From: JTS-RE9 sp964649195
Lineage (GTDB): Bacteria; Planctomycetota; Phycisphaerae; Phycisphaerales; Phycisphaeraceae
DNA: 26,133 bases
Reading direction: 5' to 3'
Assembly: GCA_964649195.1 (NCBI GenBank)
Contig: CAZYPK010000064.1
Coordinates: forward strand, 1 to 26,133
The notes beneath the pieces are model-generated. The model made no database searches. It was not told the origin of the DNA and was given only the letters and a program-made list of their open reading frames with translations. Shown piece by piece: positions 8,841 to 17,201 of this stretch. A program made the translations under genes and the position numbers. Within the stretch, counting starts at the first letter, position 1. Each line of letters starts with the position of its first letter.

Positions 8841-9884
8841 TCAAGTTTCGGCCGCCGCACGTTCAATCTCTTGCGCCGTCCATCCTCGTGCCTTGAGACC
8901 GCGAAGAAGGTAGTCGTCGGGTGGATGAAGTTCGGAAGAACCGGGGAGTCTCATGGTCGCAGGGATCATGGATTGCAGGAGATCAAGTCCATCTCCCAGT
9001 CGTTGTCTTTGAAGTCCTGCAATCAAGCGCTGGTTAATCGCGGTGCGCCCTCCCGGCAAGAGCCCCAGAAGGCCGAAATCGTAAGCGCGGTGCAGAAGGG
9101 GGTTCAGGGCAACGCCATTTTTCGCTTCGTCCGTGCTCGTCGGCTCAGAAACCGGAACGACATGAGCCGCGTCAACAAGCCGCAGCGCCACACCGGTGAG
9201 ACAGCATCGCCAGCCGTATGCCCGAAGCACCGCCGGGCGAAATCGCGCTTCACGGAAGGCGCGCACGACTGAAGTCACCTTGTACCGGCGGGCGGCGGCG
9301 CCTTCGGATGGATCGTCATCAATGAAAGCCCGCTCATCTTCCAGAGAGGCGTCAACCAGGTCGGCGGCATTCGCCACTTCCGGCCCGCAGTCATACAGAT
9401 TTTCATATTCACGAATGTACCAGAGCAGGTAATCGGGCTGAATGGCGATGGCGATTTCCCGCCCCTCCGTCACGTCCCGAACTTCAGTCGCCATTCCAAT
9501 CATGGCCGCGCGTTCAAGCGTATCGAGGGAAATCTGGGAGCTCGGAGACTTGCCTTCGGAAAGCAGATGGCGGCGCACGTCCCAAAAGGCGAAAGTGCCT
9601 GTTTCCTCGTGCCAGCCGCCCATGATCGTTCGTACACCGGCTTTCAACAGAAAGCCGGGGGTGGCCGTGCGCTGAATTCGATACTCGCGTGGACGATTGC
9701 GGCCCTTTCCTCCCGGAGTCACCGTCCATAAGAACACTTCGACGCCATACGTCGTCTCACCCACCACGACGCTCAATACAAGCGGGCGCACATCACGACC
9801 TGATATGACAAGCACCGTGGCTCCGGCCTTTTCCAGTTCTGAAATGAACTTCTCCGCAAGAGAAGAGAATCGAATACCTGACAT
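8841..9884 (-). CDS. HNH restriction endonuclease
   Basis: 347-residue protein. The C-terminal third carries an HNH nuclease: a zinc-type pair in YGWRCCLTG, then DAAHVVPVSE with the catalytic His, then NGVALNPLLHRAYDFGLLGL. The N-terminal about 170 residues (SGRDVRPLVLSVVVGE..., EYRIQRTATPGF) resemble specificity domains found in HNH restriction enzymes, but I cannot name the family. It lies 13 nt after the methyltransferase stop, with GGGAGG just before the ATG at 9884. The two genes are therefore co-transcribed, methyltransferase first, which fits a type II restriction-modification system. The nuclease is of a different class from PvuII (PD-(D/E)XK), although the methyltransferase is PvuII-like. 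Cleavage of the site protected by the methyltransferase is inferred from the pairing. Confidence 0.85.
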   Translation of the reverse strand: MSGIRFSSLAEKFISELEKAGATVLVISGRDVRPLVLSVVVGETTYGVEVFLWTVTPGGKGRNRPREYRIQRTATPGFLLKAGVRTIMGGWHEETGTFAFWDVRRHLLSEGKSPSSQISLDTLERAAMIGMATEVRDVTEGREIAIAIQPDYLLWYIREYENLYDCGPEVANAADLVDASLEDERAFIDDDPSEGAAARRYKVTSVVRAFREARFRPAVLRAYGWRCCLTGVALRLVDAAHVVPVSEPTSTDEAKNGVALNPLLHRAYDFGLLGLLPGGRTAINQRLIAGLQRQRLGDGLDLLQSMIPATMRLPGSSELHPPDDYLLRGLKARGWTAQEIERAAAET

Positions 9885-9897
9885 TCAATCCTCCCTC

Positions 9898-10884
9898 TCA
9901 AACGCCGGTTGATCCGGTGACGACGGCGCGAACCTTCGCGTCGGTAAAAAGCGGTCCTTCAAGAAATCGAAGCATGGATCCGCGAATGTACTTGTCTTCC
10001 TGCTCAAAGATGACCCAATGGTGGCCCCGCTCCTGGGCAACGCTCCCCGTCACGTTGCTTCCCCCGAACGGATCAACGACGACGCGAGGCTTCCCATCCA
10101 GAAGAAAATCAACAAAGAATTCCACGAGTTTTGCCGGAAATCTTGCGGGGTGCGGCTTGATGTCAAGTTCGCGGCAAAGGCGCAGGTATGCGCTGTTCGA
10201 TTCGGTGTTGGCAATGGTGAGAAGGTTTGAAGGAATCGCGCCGCCATTGTTCTTGTTAAATCCTTCGGAAATGTCGTGGCCGCTCGGGCGCATCTTCGCC
10301 TTGTATCCGTTCTTGAGAAGCGACTTCATCGCTTGAGAGTAAGGTTGAAGAACCCGTCGATTATCCGCCGTGGGGTGGTCTGATTTTCCAAACCACCAAA
10401 CCGTGTTGACCGCGTCCTTCACACGAAGACGCCGAACCGTCACCCATTCCGCCGGCGTCGGCAGTCTTGACGGGTTGTACCAATAAAAGTCCTGCGCGAG
10501 TCGAAACATCTTTGAGAGGTGAACGGCAACCTCAAAATGATACATGCTCCTTACGGGCGCTCCGGGAACCCAAGCACCGCCGATATCGAGCACGAATGAT
10601 CCAGTGGGCTTTAGGATTCTCTTGATTTCCGCACAAAACGGCAGGAACCAGGCGAGATAGCGATCGACCGGTTCATTCCCGTATTCTTTCTGCCTGGTCA
10701 GGGCGAAAGGTGGTGACGTGAACACGAGGTCAACGGATTCGGATTGCATCCGTTTCATGCCCGCGAGGGAATCACCGAGGAACGCCGCGCCGAATTTCGT
10801 GTGATAGAAGGGTTTAGAGCCGGAAAGACCGAGGGCTTCCAACCAGGCGACATCGGATTTTACCGGCTTTCCAACGGCTAGCAT
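9898..10884 (-). CDS. Site-specific DNA N4-cytosine methyltransferase (M.PvuII-like)
   Basis: 328-residue S-adenosylmethionine-dependent DNA methyltransferase. The catalytic motif TSPPF (56-60) comes before the AdoMet motif DPFGGSNVTG (271-280), the beta-class order, and SPPF is typical of N4-cytosine enzymes. Long stretches match M.PvuII as I remember it: SPPFAL...KEYGN, VKDAVNTVWWF, RPSGHDI, NNGGAIPSNLL and HPARFPAKL. Recognition of CAGCTG is therefore a reasonable inference, not proven. CAGGAGG 7 nt upstream fixes the start at 10884. The cognate nuclease follows directly. No controller (C) gene, as in the PvuII system, was seen. Confidence 0.92.
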   Translation of the reverse strand: MLAVGKPVKSDVAWLEALGLSGSKPFYHTKFGAAFLGDSLAGMKRMQSESVDLVFTSPPFALTRQKEYGNEPVDRYLAWFLPFCAEIKRILKPTGSFVLDIGGAWVPGAPVRSMYHFEVAVHLSKMFRLAQDFYWYNPSRLPTPAEWVTVRRLRVKDAVNTVWWFGKSDHPTADNRRVLQPYSQAMKSLLKNGYKAKMRPSGHDISEGFNKNNGGAIPSNLLTIANTESNSAYLRLCRELDIKPHPARFPAKLVEFFVDFLLDGKPRVVVDPFGGSNVTGSVAQERGHHWVIFEQEDKYIRGSMLRFLEGPLFTDAKVRAVVTGSTGV

Positions 10885-10968
10885 TGCGTGGCCTCCTGAC
10901 CGCCAACGAATGATACAAAGAAACGTGTGACATGCAGCGCCTGGAATCGGACACGTGGCCCCGTATTC

Positions 10969-12051
10969 TCACCCCCCCATCCGGCTCATCGCCCGGTTGC
11001 CGCGACGCGAGTGGACCTCCGGCTTCATCGCCACGCACCGGCGCATCATGTCGATGATCCCGACCGCATCAACCGTCGGCCTCAGCGCCGGCAGCACGCT
11101 CACCTCGCCGCCGTCAAAGAGGCAACTGCGCAATTCGCCTGTCGCGGTCAGACGCAACCTGTTGCACGTTTCACAGAACGGCTTGCTCATCGCGCTGATG
11201 AAACCGATGCGGCCCCTGGCCCCTTCAAGCGCAAAAACATTCGCCGGACCGACGCCCACTTCGCTCTCGCGCTCCACCGCCGACAGCGGCCCCAGTTCAT
11301 CCTCGATGCGCCGCTTCACGATCGCGTTGTCAACCAGATAACCCGGGGCATCCTCCATCAGCACGCTCTCGCCCAGGGGCATGTATTCGATGAAGCGGAT
11401 GGTCCAGGGATAAGCGAGCGTCAGCCGGGCGAAGTCGGCGACTTCATCATCGTTGATCCCGCCGATGACCACGACGTTGATCTTCAACCGTTCAAACCCC
11501 GCGCGCCGGGCCGCCTCGAGCCCGCGCTGAAACTTCGCATACAAGCCGCTTGCGGCTTCGCACCGTTTCTCCTGTGAGTCATCGTCAATCGCCGCCTTGT
11601 CCCCGCGCGTGATCCGTTCAAACCTCTGAGCCTTCATCGAATCCCAGCTCAGCGTCAGCCGATCAAGCCCCGCGTCGCGCAGCGGCTTCGCCAATTTCTC
11701 CAACAGCAGCCCATTCGTGGTCAGCGATAAATCGCGAGGCTTCAGCGCAGCCAGGCCCGCGACAATCTCCACCACATCCCCGCGCACCGTCGGCTCACCG
11801 CCGGTCACCTTGAAATGCTCCACGCCGATCGAGCGCGCCGCCCGCGCCACCGCCAGAAAATCGGCGGCGGCAAGCAGATCGCGCTGATCCTCGAACGTCA
11901 CCCCCTCCGCCGGCATGCAGTAAACGCAGCGCAGATTGCAGCGATCGGTCACGCTGATGCGCAGCAGCTTCACCGCCGCCAGATCGCGCGGCCCGGCCGC
12001 ATAAACCGGCCGCTGCGGTTTCTCATCAAGAATGGGTAACGCCACGGACAT
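10969..12051 (-). CDS. moaA: GTP 3',8-cyclase MoaA
   Basis: Radical SAM enzyme that starts molybdopterin synthesis by turning GTP into 3',8-cyclo-7,8-dihydro-GTP, which MoaC then uses. Seen: the SAM cluster motif CNLRCVYC (Cys38, 42, 45), KVTGGEPTVRGD, and the second cluster region CETCNRLRLTATGELRSCLF. The protein ends in RMGG, the functional C-terminal GG of the family. About 20 extra residues (151-171) sit between RITRG and KFQRGLEAARRAGF. The DNA of this insert includes a dispersed palindrome at 11542-11561, an in-frame repeat. The expected Arg-rich motifs are otherwise intact, so the enzyme is probably active. The start at 12051 has TAGAAT exactly 6 nt upstream and no Shine-Dalgarno site. 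No other moa/moe gene is in the window. The gene follows the VWA/GATase gene by 69 nt. Confidence 0.95.
   Translation of the reverse strand: MSVALPILDEKPQRPVYAAGPRDLAAVKLLRISVTDRCNLRCVYCMPAEGVTFEDQRDLLAAADFLAVARAARSIGVEHFKVTGGEPTVRGDVVEIVAGLAALKPRDLSLTTNGLLLEKLAKPLRDAGLDRLTLSWDSMKAQRFERITRGDKAAIDDDSQEKRCEAASGLYAKFQRGLEAARRAGFERLKINVVVIGGINDDEVADFARLTLAYPWTIRFIEYMPLGESVLMEDAPGYLVDNAIVKRRIEDELGPLSAVERESEVGVGPANVFALEGARGRIGFISAMSKPFCETCNRLRLTATGELRSCLFDGGEVSVLPALRPTVDAVGIIDMMRRCVAMKPEVHSRRGNRAMSRMGG
11542..11561. repeat. GCCGCTTGCGGC palindrome inside moaA
   Basis: CAAGCCGCTTGCGGCTTCGC, a hairpin with a 7-bp stem and TT loop, lies in frame in moaA. The same word occurs in intergenic repeats at about 20738 and 23788, inverted at 20860, and with shorter stems at 6271 and 12074. 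In moaA it encodes part of a non-conserved insert. Confidence 0.8.
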
Positions 12052-12057
12052 CAGATC

Positions 12058-12063
12058 ATTCTA
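12058..12063 (-). promoter_or_regulatory. -10-like TAGAAT before moaA
   Basis: TAGAAT ends 6 nt before the moaA ATG. The same spacing is seen at radA, mutM and the nucleotidyltransferase gene. It may give moaA its own leaderless transcript although an operon lies upstream. No clear -35 was found. Confidence 0.4.
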
Positions 12064-12120
12064 CGACACGACCGCCGCTTGCGGCGCAGCACCGTCAGCG
12101 CCAGCGATGACCGCCTTGTC

Positions 12121-14541
12121 TCACACCAGCCGAATCCGCTTCCTTCCCACCCACTCGACCGTGATCAGCAGCAGCACGAAGATCATCGCCAGGGGCGAAT
12201 CCCACAGCGCCTCGCGGTCATCGTTGGGGGTGCGCTGGGCCCGTTTGGGAACCAGCGCGATCAGCTCATCGAGATTGGCGGCGGCGATCACTTTGCCGCC
12301 GGTCTCGCTCGCCAGCGTTTCCAGTCGCGGGTGATCGGTGGCCGGCTGCCTGCGTTCATCATCCGGGTGCAGCACCGTGATCGGCTCGGCGATGTTCAGG
12401 TCATCGAGGCCCGGCTGAATCACCCGCAGCGCCAGGTCGCCTTCGAGATTCGTCCGCCACTGGGCCGTGTATTCGCGGGCCGCCTCCTCCGCATTCGCAG
12501 GCTGGTCGCCGGCCGTCGCGGTCAGCTCGATGCGTTCGAGGATGCGTTCGGCCGGATCATCGCGGCGGGTCACGCCCACCGAGATGCGCGGCAGGTTGCG
12601 CTGAAGGAGCAGCACATCGCGCACATGGAGCGTCAGTTGCACCGTCTGCTCGAGCTGCACCGTGCGATGCGACAGTTCGAGATACACCCGCTCATCGCGC
12701 CGCTGCAATCGCTCGCGGGCGATCATGCGGATGAGCTGAATCCAATACTGCTGAAAGTAATGCTCGCCGCGTCCGAAGCGCCAGCGCCAGGTTTCATCGG
12801 ATGCGAGGTAGATCGACTGCCCGCCGCCGTAGCGAAGCCGGCTGACCAGCGGCACCTGCACCCCTTCGAGGTCGTTGGAAAGCGCCAGCGTTTCCGCCGT
12901 GGGCTTGAGCGGGCCGACGTTCTGGGCCCACAGAAACCCCGGCAATTCCCTGGGCCATGCGATCAGGTCGCGCGTGCGTCCTTCCGCCCGCAGGTCTTCG
13001 CGCAGCCGCAGCACGCCCAGCTGCGCCGCCATCGGTTGGGGCGCCATCGAAACCGCGCCCAGCGAGGGATCGATCCGCGCCACCGCGCCGGGTTCGCGCA
13101 TCGGCAGCAGGTTCTCCAGCACCGTGTTGTCATAGCTGCGCGGCATGGCATATTCGCCGCCGATCCAGATGATCCCCGCCTTGGTCTTGTCCACATGATC
13201 GCGCAGCGCCTCAAGCTGCTCGCTGCTGAAATGGCTCGCGGGCACATCGCCGATGATGATCACGTCATAAGGCTCCATCTCCTTCATCGACATCGGCAGC
13301 CGCGTGATGGGCGAGGTGCCTTCCTGGGCGAACGCGCGGTCGGCGCTGAGCAGCATCAGGCTCGAATCGATCGACTTCTCGCGCATCAGAAGCGTCTTGA
13401 GATAGCGATACTCCCAGCGCGGATAGCCTTCCACGTAGAGCACGCGGATGGGCCGGTCGATCAGCTCGATCTCCACATCCCGCGGGTTGTCATCGGTGAG
13501 CAGTTCGCGCTGCGTGATGGGCATGTCCGCCGTCGTTTCGTATTCGACGACCGCGGTCCACGTCTGCTTGCCGGTGACGGCGGACTCGGTGGTGAGCCGC
13601 ATCGGCTGATCGAAGGTGATGTCGTCGCCTCTTCGTTCATCGAGCACGCGCCCGGTCACCGGATCGATCAGGCGAAGCGAAAGTCGCGCGGGATCAAAGG
13701 GTGCGTCGGCAGGGGTTCGTTCAAGCTGAAGCGTGATGGGGATCGTGTCATTCACATAAGCGCGGTCGGGGGCATCGATGCGTGTGATGGCGAAGTTGAG
13801 GGGCGTCTCGCGCGAGCCCAACGGCACGGGATAGACGCCGATGCGCTGCTGTCTGAGGCGCGTGACCAGGTCGCCGCCGGTGGCCTGCGGGCTGCGGCCG
13901 TCGGTGAAGAGCACGATGCCGGAGATGGGGCGGCCGATGGCGCGCTCAAGCGACTGATCGATGGCGGTGCGGAGGTTGGTGGCCTGTCCCTGCGGGGGCG
14001 CAAGCATGTTTTGGGGATCAGCGGTCGGCGCGTCGATTTCGCGGGTGTTGCCGTCGAAGCCGAGCCAGATGATGCGTCGATCCTTGCCCAGCTTTTCAGG
14101 GCCGAACAGCGAAGGATCTTTCGCCAGGGCTTCGCGCAGCATCCGGTCGCGCGACATCGGCTTGCCCGCGCCATCGGGGAGCACATCGGCGATCTCCATC
14201 GACCTGCTGCGATCGACAAGCACGAGGAGCACATCAGGCTCCAGACGATAATCCTCGACGACAAGCATCGGCCCGGCCAGCAGGGCGATGATGAAGAGGA
14301 TGATGGCGGCGCGAAGCGAGGCGAGCGTGAGCCGGGCGGCGCGAGGGCCTTGCAGCTTGCCGTAGCTCCAGCCGGAGATCAGCACGACCGCGAGAATGAT
14401 GATGATCCAGACCCACGCGGGCATCGCAAAGCGCCACCCCAGTTCAGCGCGGCCGTCGCCGGCGCTGAGGCGCGTCAATCCCAGCAGCCAGTCAAAGAAC
14501 GAGGCGGCAAGGGCGGGCGGGATGTGAAAGAAAGAAGTCAT
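12121..14541 (-). CDS. VWA / glutamine-amidotransferase-like membrane protein
   Basis: 806-residue membrane protein. Two N-terminal transmembrane helices (about 41-59 and 75-95) are followed by a von Willebrand A domain with an intact metal-ion-dependent adhesion site, DRSRS (110-114). Later comes a class I glutamine-amidotransferase-like domain (IRVLYVEGYPRWEYRYLK... VIIIGDVP... IIWIGGEYA). A last transmembrane helix (MIFVLLLITVEW) and a short basic tail end the protein. It is the last of the moxR - DUF58 - BatA-N - VWA cassette, typical of Planctomycetota and other bacteria, in which a MoxR ATPase is thought to act with VWA proteins as a chaperone or metal-insertion system. The start at 14541 is chosen because upstream codons lie in a palindromic repeat. 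The amidotransferase-like domain is probably structural. Specific target unknown. Confidence 0.85.
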   Translation of the reverse strand: MTSFFHIPPALAASFFDWLLGLTRLSAGDGRAELGWRFAMPAWVWIIIILAVVLISGWSYGKLQGPRAARLTLASLRAAIILFIIALLAGPMLVVEDYRLEPDVLLVLVDRSRSMEIADVLPDGAGKPMSRDRMLREALAKDPSLFGPEKLGKDRRIIWLGFDGNTREIDAPTADPQNMLAPPQGQATNLRTAIDQSLERAIGRPISGIVLFTDGRSPQATGGDLVTRLRQQRIGVYPVPLGSRETPLNFAITRIDAPDRAYVNDTIPITLQLERTPADAPFDPARLSLRLIDPVTGRVLDERRGDDITFDQPMRLTTESAVTGKQTWTAVVEYETTADMPITQRELLTDDNPRDVEIELIDRPIRVLYVEGYPRWEYRYLKTLLMREKSIDSSLMLLSADRAFAQEGTSPITRLPMSMKEMEPYDVIIIGDVPASHFSSEQLEALRDHVDKTKAGIIWIGGEYAMPRSYDNTVLENLLPMREPGAVARIDPSLGAVSMAPQPMAAQLGVLRLREDLRAEGRTRDLIAWPRELPGFLWAQNVGPLKPTAETLALSNDLEGVQVPLVSRLRYGGGQSIYLASDETWRWRFGRGEHYFQQYWIQLIRMIARERLQRRDERVYLELSHRTVQLEQTVQLTLHVRDVLLLQRNLPRISVGVTRRDDPAERILERIELTATAGDQPANAEEAAREYTAQWRTNLEGDLALRVIQPGLDDLNIAEPITVLHPDDERRQPATDHPRLETLASETGGKVIAAANLDELIALVPKRAQRTPNDDREALWDSPLAMIFVLLLITVEWVGRKRIRLV

Positions 14542-14547
14542 GTTCTT

Positions 14548-14670
14548 GTAGGGTGCGTCAAGGCTTTGCGCAGACGCACCATGTTGTGTCATCAAATCAC
14601 GAGAGCTTTCAATTGTCGTTCATCCAACATGGTGCGTCTGCGCCCCCGGAGAAGCCTTGACGCACCCTAC
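14548..14670. repeat. TAGGGTGCGTC inverted repeat
   Basis: Arms at 14548-14586 and 14625-14670 carry GTAGGGTGCGTCAAGGC and GCAGACGCACCAT modules in opposite orientation, with a small insertion in the right arm. The element fills the gap between the BatA-N gene and the VWA/GATase gene and includes the stop codon of the former (14667-14669). An RNA hairpin here could reduce read-through between the two genes. Confidence 0.85.
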
Positions 14671-17063
14671 CTGTTTTTTCCCACGAATCGATTGTAGAGC
14701 GCGGCACCCATGCCCACGACCGTGTGTTGGCTGCCGGTGTGAGCGTGGCTGAAACGGCGGGCCAGGAACAGCTCCGCAATCAAAAGCAGCAGCACGCCCC
14801 AGAGAAAAAGCTGCCCGAGGTTGGCGCGGGATTCAAAGGAGGAAAGCGCCGCCGCGGGATTGGTTTCATCCAGCAGCGCGGTGGCGCCCAGACCTGCGAG
14901 CCAGACTTCGAGGGCGGCGGCATCATTCGCCGCGGTGTTGCCCGCGCCGCCGTCAATATTGACAGGGAACATGCGGCCCTGGGCCTGCGGCGCGGCACGA
15001 TAGATGCCCGGCTTGTCGAGCGGGGCCACGGGGGTGAAGCCCTCTTCGGTGCGGCGAAGGAGCATCATCTTGTTGCGCGCGTCTTGATCGCTTTCGCTGG
15101 TGATTCGTTCAAGCTGGGTCACATCCTCCCATGAGGGCATCATCGCTGGCTGATCACCGCTGATGATGTTCGCCAGCCTCGCCGACTCGGCGGAACGGGC
15201 CTGCACGGTGGCGAGCGTTTCGTGCAGCAGCGGCACGAAGAGCGGCTTGGCGGGCAGGTTGGTCCAGTTCAGATCAAGCGCGGTGGTCAGCAGAAAAACC
15301 GCGCCGCTGCCGACCGCGCTCGAAACCAACACCGGCTGCCCATCTTCAGTCGCCAACCAGACCGCATCGTTGCCCGAGCCGGTGGGCGCCGCGATGGGCA
15401 ATCGTTTTCGCACATGAATCGGCCGGAGCAAATCCTTCCAGTCCGCCGCCAGCCGCTGCATGAGCTGAGGCGTCGGATGATCAAGCGATAGCGAGAGGCC
15501 TTGCGATGCGGCGGTGCCTGGCGGCGCATCAGCCTTGATGACGGACTGGGCATCGATGGCCAGCGTCCAGTTGACGCCCATGCGTGAACGCAACGCATCG
15601 CCCCAGGTGGCGGGAGCATCGGTGGGCGGGGTGAAGATCCAGACCATGCCGCCGCGATGGGCCAGATCATGCAGCGCTTTCCAGCCGGCATCGGAAAGCT
15701 GATCGGGACGGAGAATGATGGCTGCATCAGCACCGGCAAGCTTGCGGTCATCCAGATCGATGGCGGGCTGTTCGGTGACTTCCAGCGCGCCCAGATCGAG
15801 CGCGGGCGCGAGGGCGATGGACATCCACTTGCCGGGCGTGATCTGCTTTTCACCTGATCCGCCGAGCAGGCCCGCGTCACCGGCCACGACGATGCGCAGC
15901 CTTTGACGCAGTTCGACCGCGGTGAAACGTTCGTTATCGGCGAGCAGCGCATCGGGCTCGATGGCGGCGCGGAGCATGACCGTGACCGCGGAGCTTCGTG
16001 AAGCGAAGGAGGCGGTGGCGCCAAGGTTGAGCGCATCGAGCGTTTCCGCGGAAAGAATCAGGTCGCGCTGAATGGTGACCTTGTTGCCGTCACCGCCGGC
16101 GGCTGGCCAGGTGACTTCCTCTTTCGGAAAGATCGCCAGCGGTTTGCCGGCATCATCGGTGATCAGGGCGAGCTGGATGTTGGTGATGCGCGAAGGTGCG
16201 TCATCAGCAAAGCGCTGAAGCTCGATTTCCACGGGGATTCTTGCCGGACCTTCGCCGGCGTAGCCACCGGTGAGGATGAGGTGGCGACGCGGGGTAAAGC
16301 GGGCGATCTGCACGTTGGCCGCCGCGTTCATCGGCGGCGCGACCAGCAGCCGGGCCAGCTCATCGAGCCTGCCGCCTTCAAGCGGCGGCGGTTCATCGGC
16401 CTTGATGGAGCCTTGCGAAAAATCGCTGAGCAGCACGATGAAGGCGCGATCGGCGGGAACTGGTTTTTCCATCAGCGCGGCGCGGGCTTCCTTGATGGCG
16501 GCAATCATGTCGCTTCGTGCCCAGCGCGGCTGCATGGTCTCGATCATGCGGCGCACCGAAAGACGGTCAATCGTCGCCGGGCTGATCAGGGCCGAGGCCG
16601 GCCGCGCGGTGCGAAAGAGCGCGACCTGATCGGCGGAACCCAGACCATCGATAAGTCGCAGCGCCATCTGCTTCTGCCGATCGAAGCGCTGGCGCTCGGT
16701 GTTGAAATCGGTGTAAGCCTGCTGCGTCAGGCCATCATCGATGATCAGCGCCACGACGCGGCCGGTGGTGTCAACGCCCAGCTTCTGCGCGCAGCCGCCC
16801 ATGAGCGGACCGGCCAGCGCGAGGCCGAGGATGAAAAGCACGAGGCAGCGCACGAGCAGCAGCAGCCACTGTTCGAGTTGAAGGCGTTTGCGATGCTTGC
16901 GGTAGGCTTCGAGGAGGAACTTCATCGCGCCCCACTGCACCGGCCTGCGCTTGATGCGGGTGAGCAGGTGGATGATGATCGGGATGGACACCGCCGCCGC
17001 CCCGGCGACGGCGAAGCCGGCATGGGTGAAGAAGGCGGAGGTTGGCAGCGGTGGAAAAGGCAT
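14667..17063 (-). CDS. BatA-N domain membrane protein with degenerate VWA
   Basis: 798-residue membrane protein. The N-terminal BatA domain (residues 1-90) has two helices flanking IHLLTRIKRRPVQWGAMKFL and QLEQWLLLLVRCLVLFILGLA, the classic pattern of this family. A VWA-like domain follows (VVALIIDDGLTQ... RAFIVLLSDFSQG), but its metal site reads D-D-G-L-T (109-113) instead of DxSxS, so metal binding is doubtful. A long periplasmic region with an amidotransferase-like fold (LRIVVAGDAGLL, GGMVWIFTPP) and a last helix (FLWGVLLLLIAELFLARRF) end the protein. The start at 17063 matches the family; no Shine-Dalgarno site is visible. It lies between the DUF58 gene and the VWA/GATase gene and presumably works with them. 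Family assignment is firm; mechanism unknown. Confidence 0.85.
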   Translation of the reverse strand: MPFPPLPTSAFFTHAGFAVAGAAAVSIPIIIHLLTRIKRRPVQWGAMKFLLEAYRKHRKRLQLEQWLLLLVRCLVLFILGLALAGPLMGGCAQKLGVDTTGRVVALIIDDGLTQQAYTDFNTERQRFDRQKQMALRLIDGLGSADQVALFRTARPASALISPATIDRLSVRRMIETMQPRWARSDMIAAIKEARAALMEKPVPADRAFIVLLSDFSQGSIKADEPPPLEGGRLDELARLLVAPPMNAAANVQIARFTPRRHLILTGGYAGEGPARIPVEIELQRFADDAPSRITNIQLALITDDAGKPLAIFPKEEVTWPAAGGDGNKVTIQRDLILSAETLDALNLGATASFASRSSAVTVMLRAAIEPDALLADNERFTAVELRQRLRIVVAGDAGLLGGSGEKQITPGKWMSIALAPALDLGALEVTEQPAIDLDDRKLAGADAAIILRPDQLSDAGWKALHDLAHRGGMVWIFTPPTDAPATWGDALRSRMGVNWTLAIDAQSVIKADAPPGTAASQGLSLSLDHPTPQLMQRLAADWKDLLRPIHVRKRLPIAAPTGSGNDAVWLATEDGQPVLVSSAVGSGAVFLLTTALDLNWTNLPAKPLFVPLLHETLATVQARSAESARLANIISGDQPAMMPSWEDVTQLERITSESDQDARNKMMLLRRTEEGFTPVAPLDKPGIYRAAPQAQGRMFPVNIDGGAGNTAANDAAALEVWLAGLGATALLDETNPAAALSSFESRANLGQLFLWGVLLLLIAELFLARRFSHAHTGSQHTVVGMGAALYNRFVGKNR

Positions 17064-17113
17064 CACTGTCGGTGTTGCATGAAAAGAGGCGATGGTGCGG
17101 CGTGAACCATGGT

Positions 17114-17183
17114 TTTGAAAACAATCAATCTCATATCTGCTTGAAAACAAGGCTTATTTTGATTGTTCCGGGTTGTTTTCAAA
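17114..17183. terminator. AT-rich bulged inverted repeat between DUF58 and BatA-N genes
   Basis: The left arm 17114-17128 (TTTGAAAACAATCAA) pairs with 17159-17167 plus 17176-17183; the right arm is interrupted by 8 nt. The word TTGAAAACAA is repeated at 17140. It may attenuate or terminate transcription after the DUF58 gene, or just be another repeat; the T tract is poor. Confidence 0.35.
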
Positions 17184-17201
17184 GCTCTGTTGAAAATGCG
17201 G

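Noticed and set aside
9898..10884. Adenine (N6) methyltransferase
   Set aside because: The catalytic motif is SPPF, not D/N-PP-Y/F with D or N first, and the sequence tracks M.PvuII, an N4-cytosine enzyme.
12079..14697. 872-codon plus-strand open frame opposite the VWA/GATase gene
   Set aside because: Arg/His/Ala-rich shadow of a GC-rich gene. The minus strand has recognisable transmembrane helices, VWA and amidotransferase-like domains.
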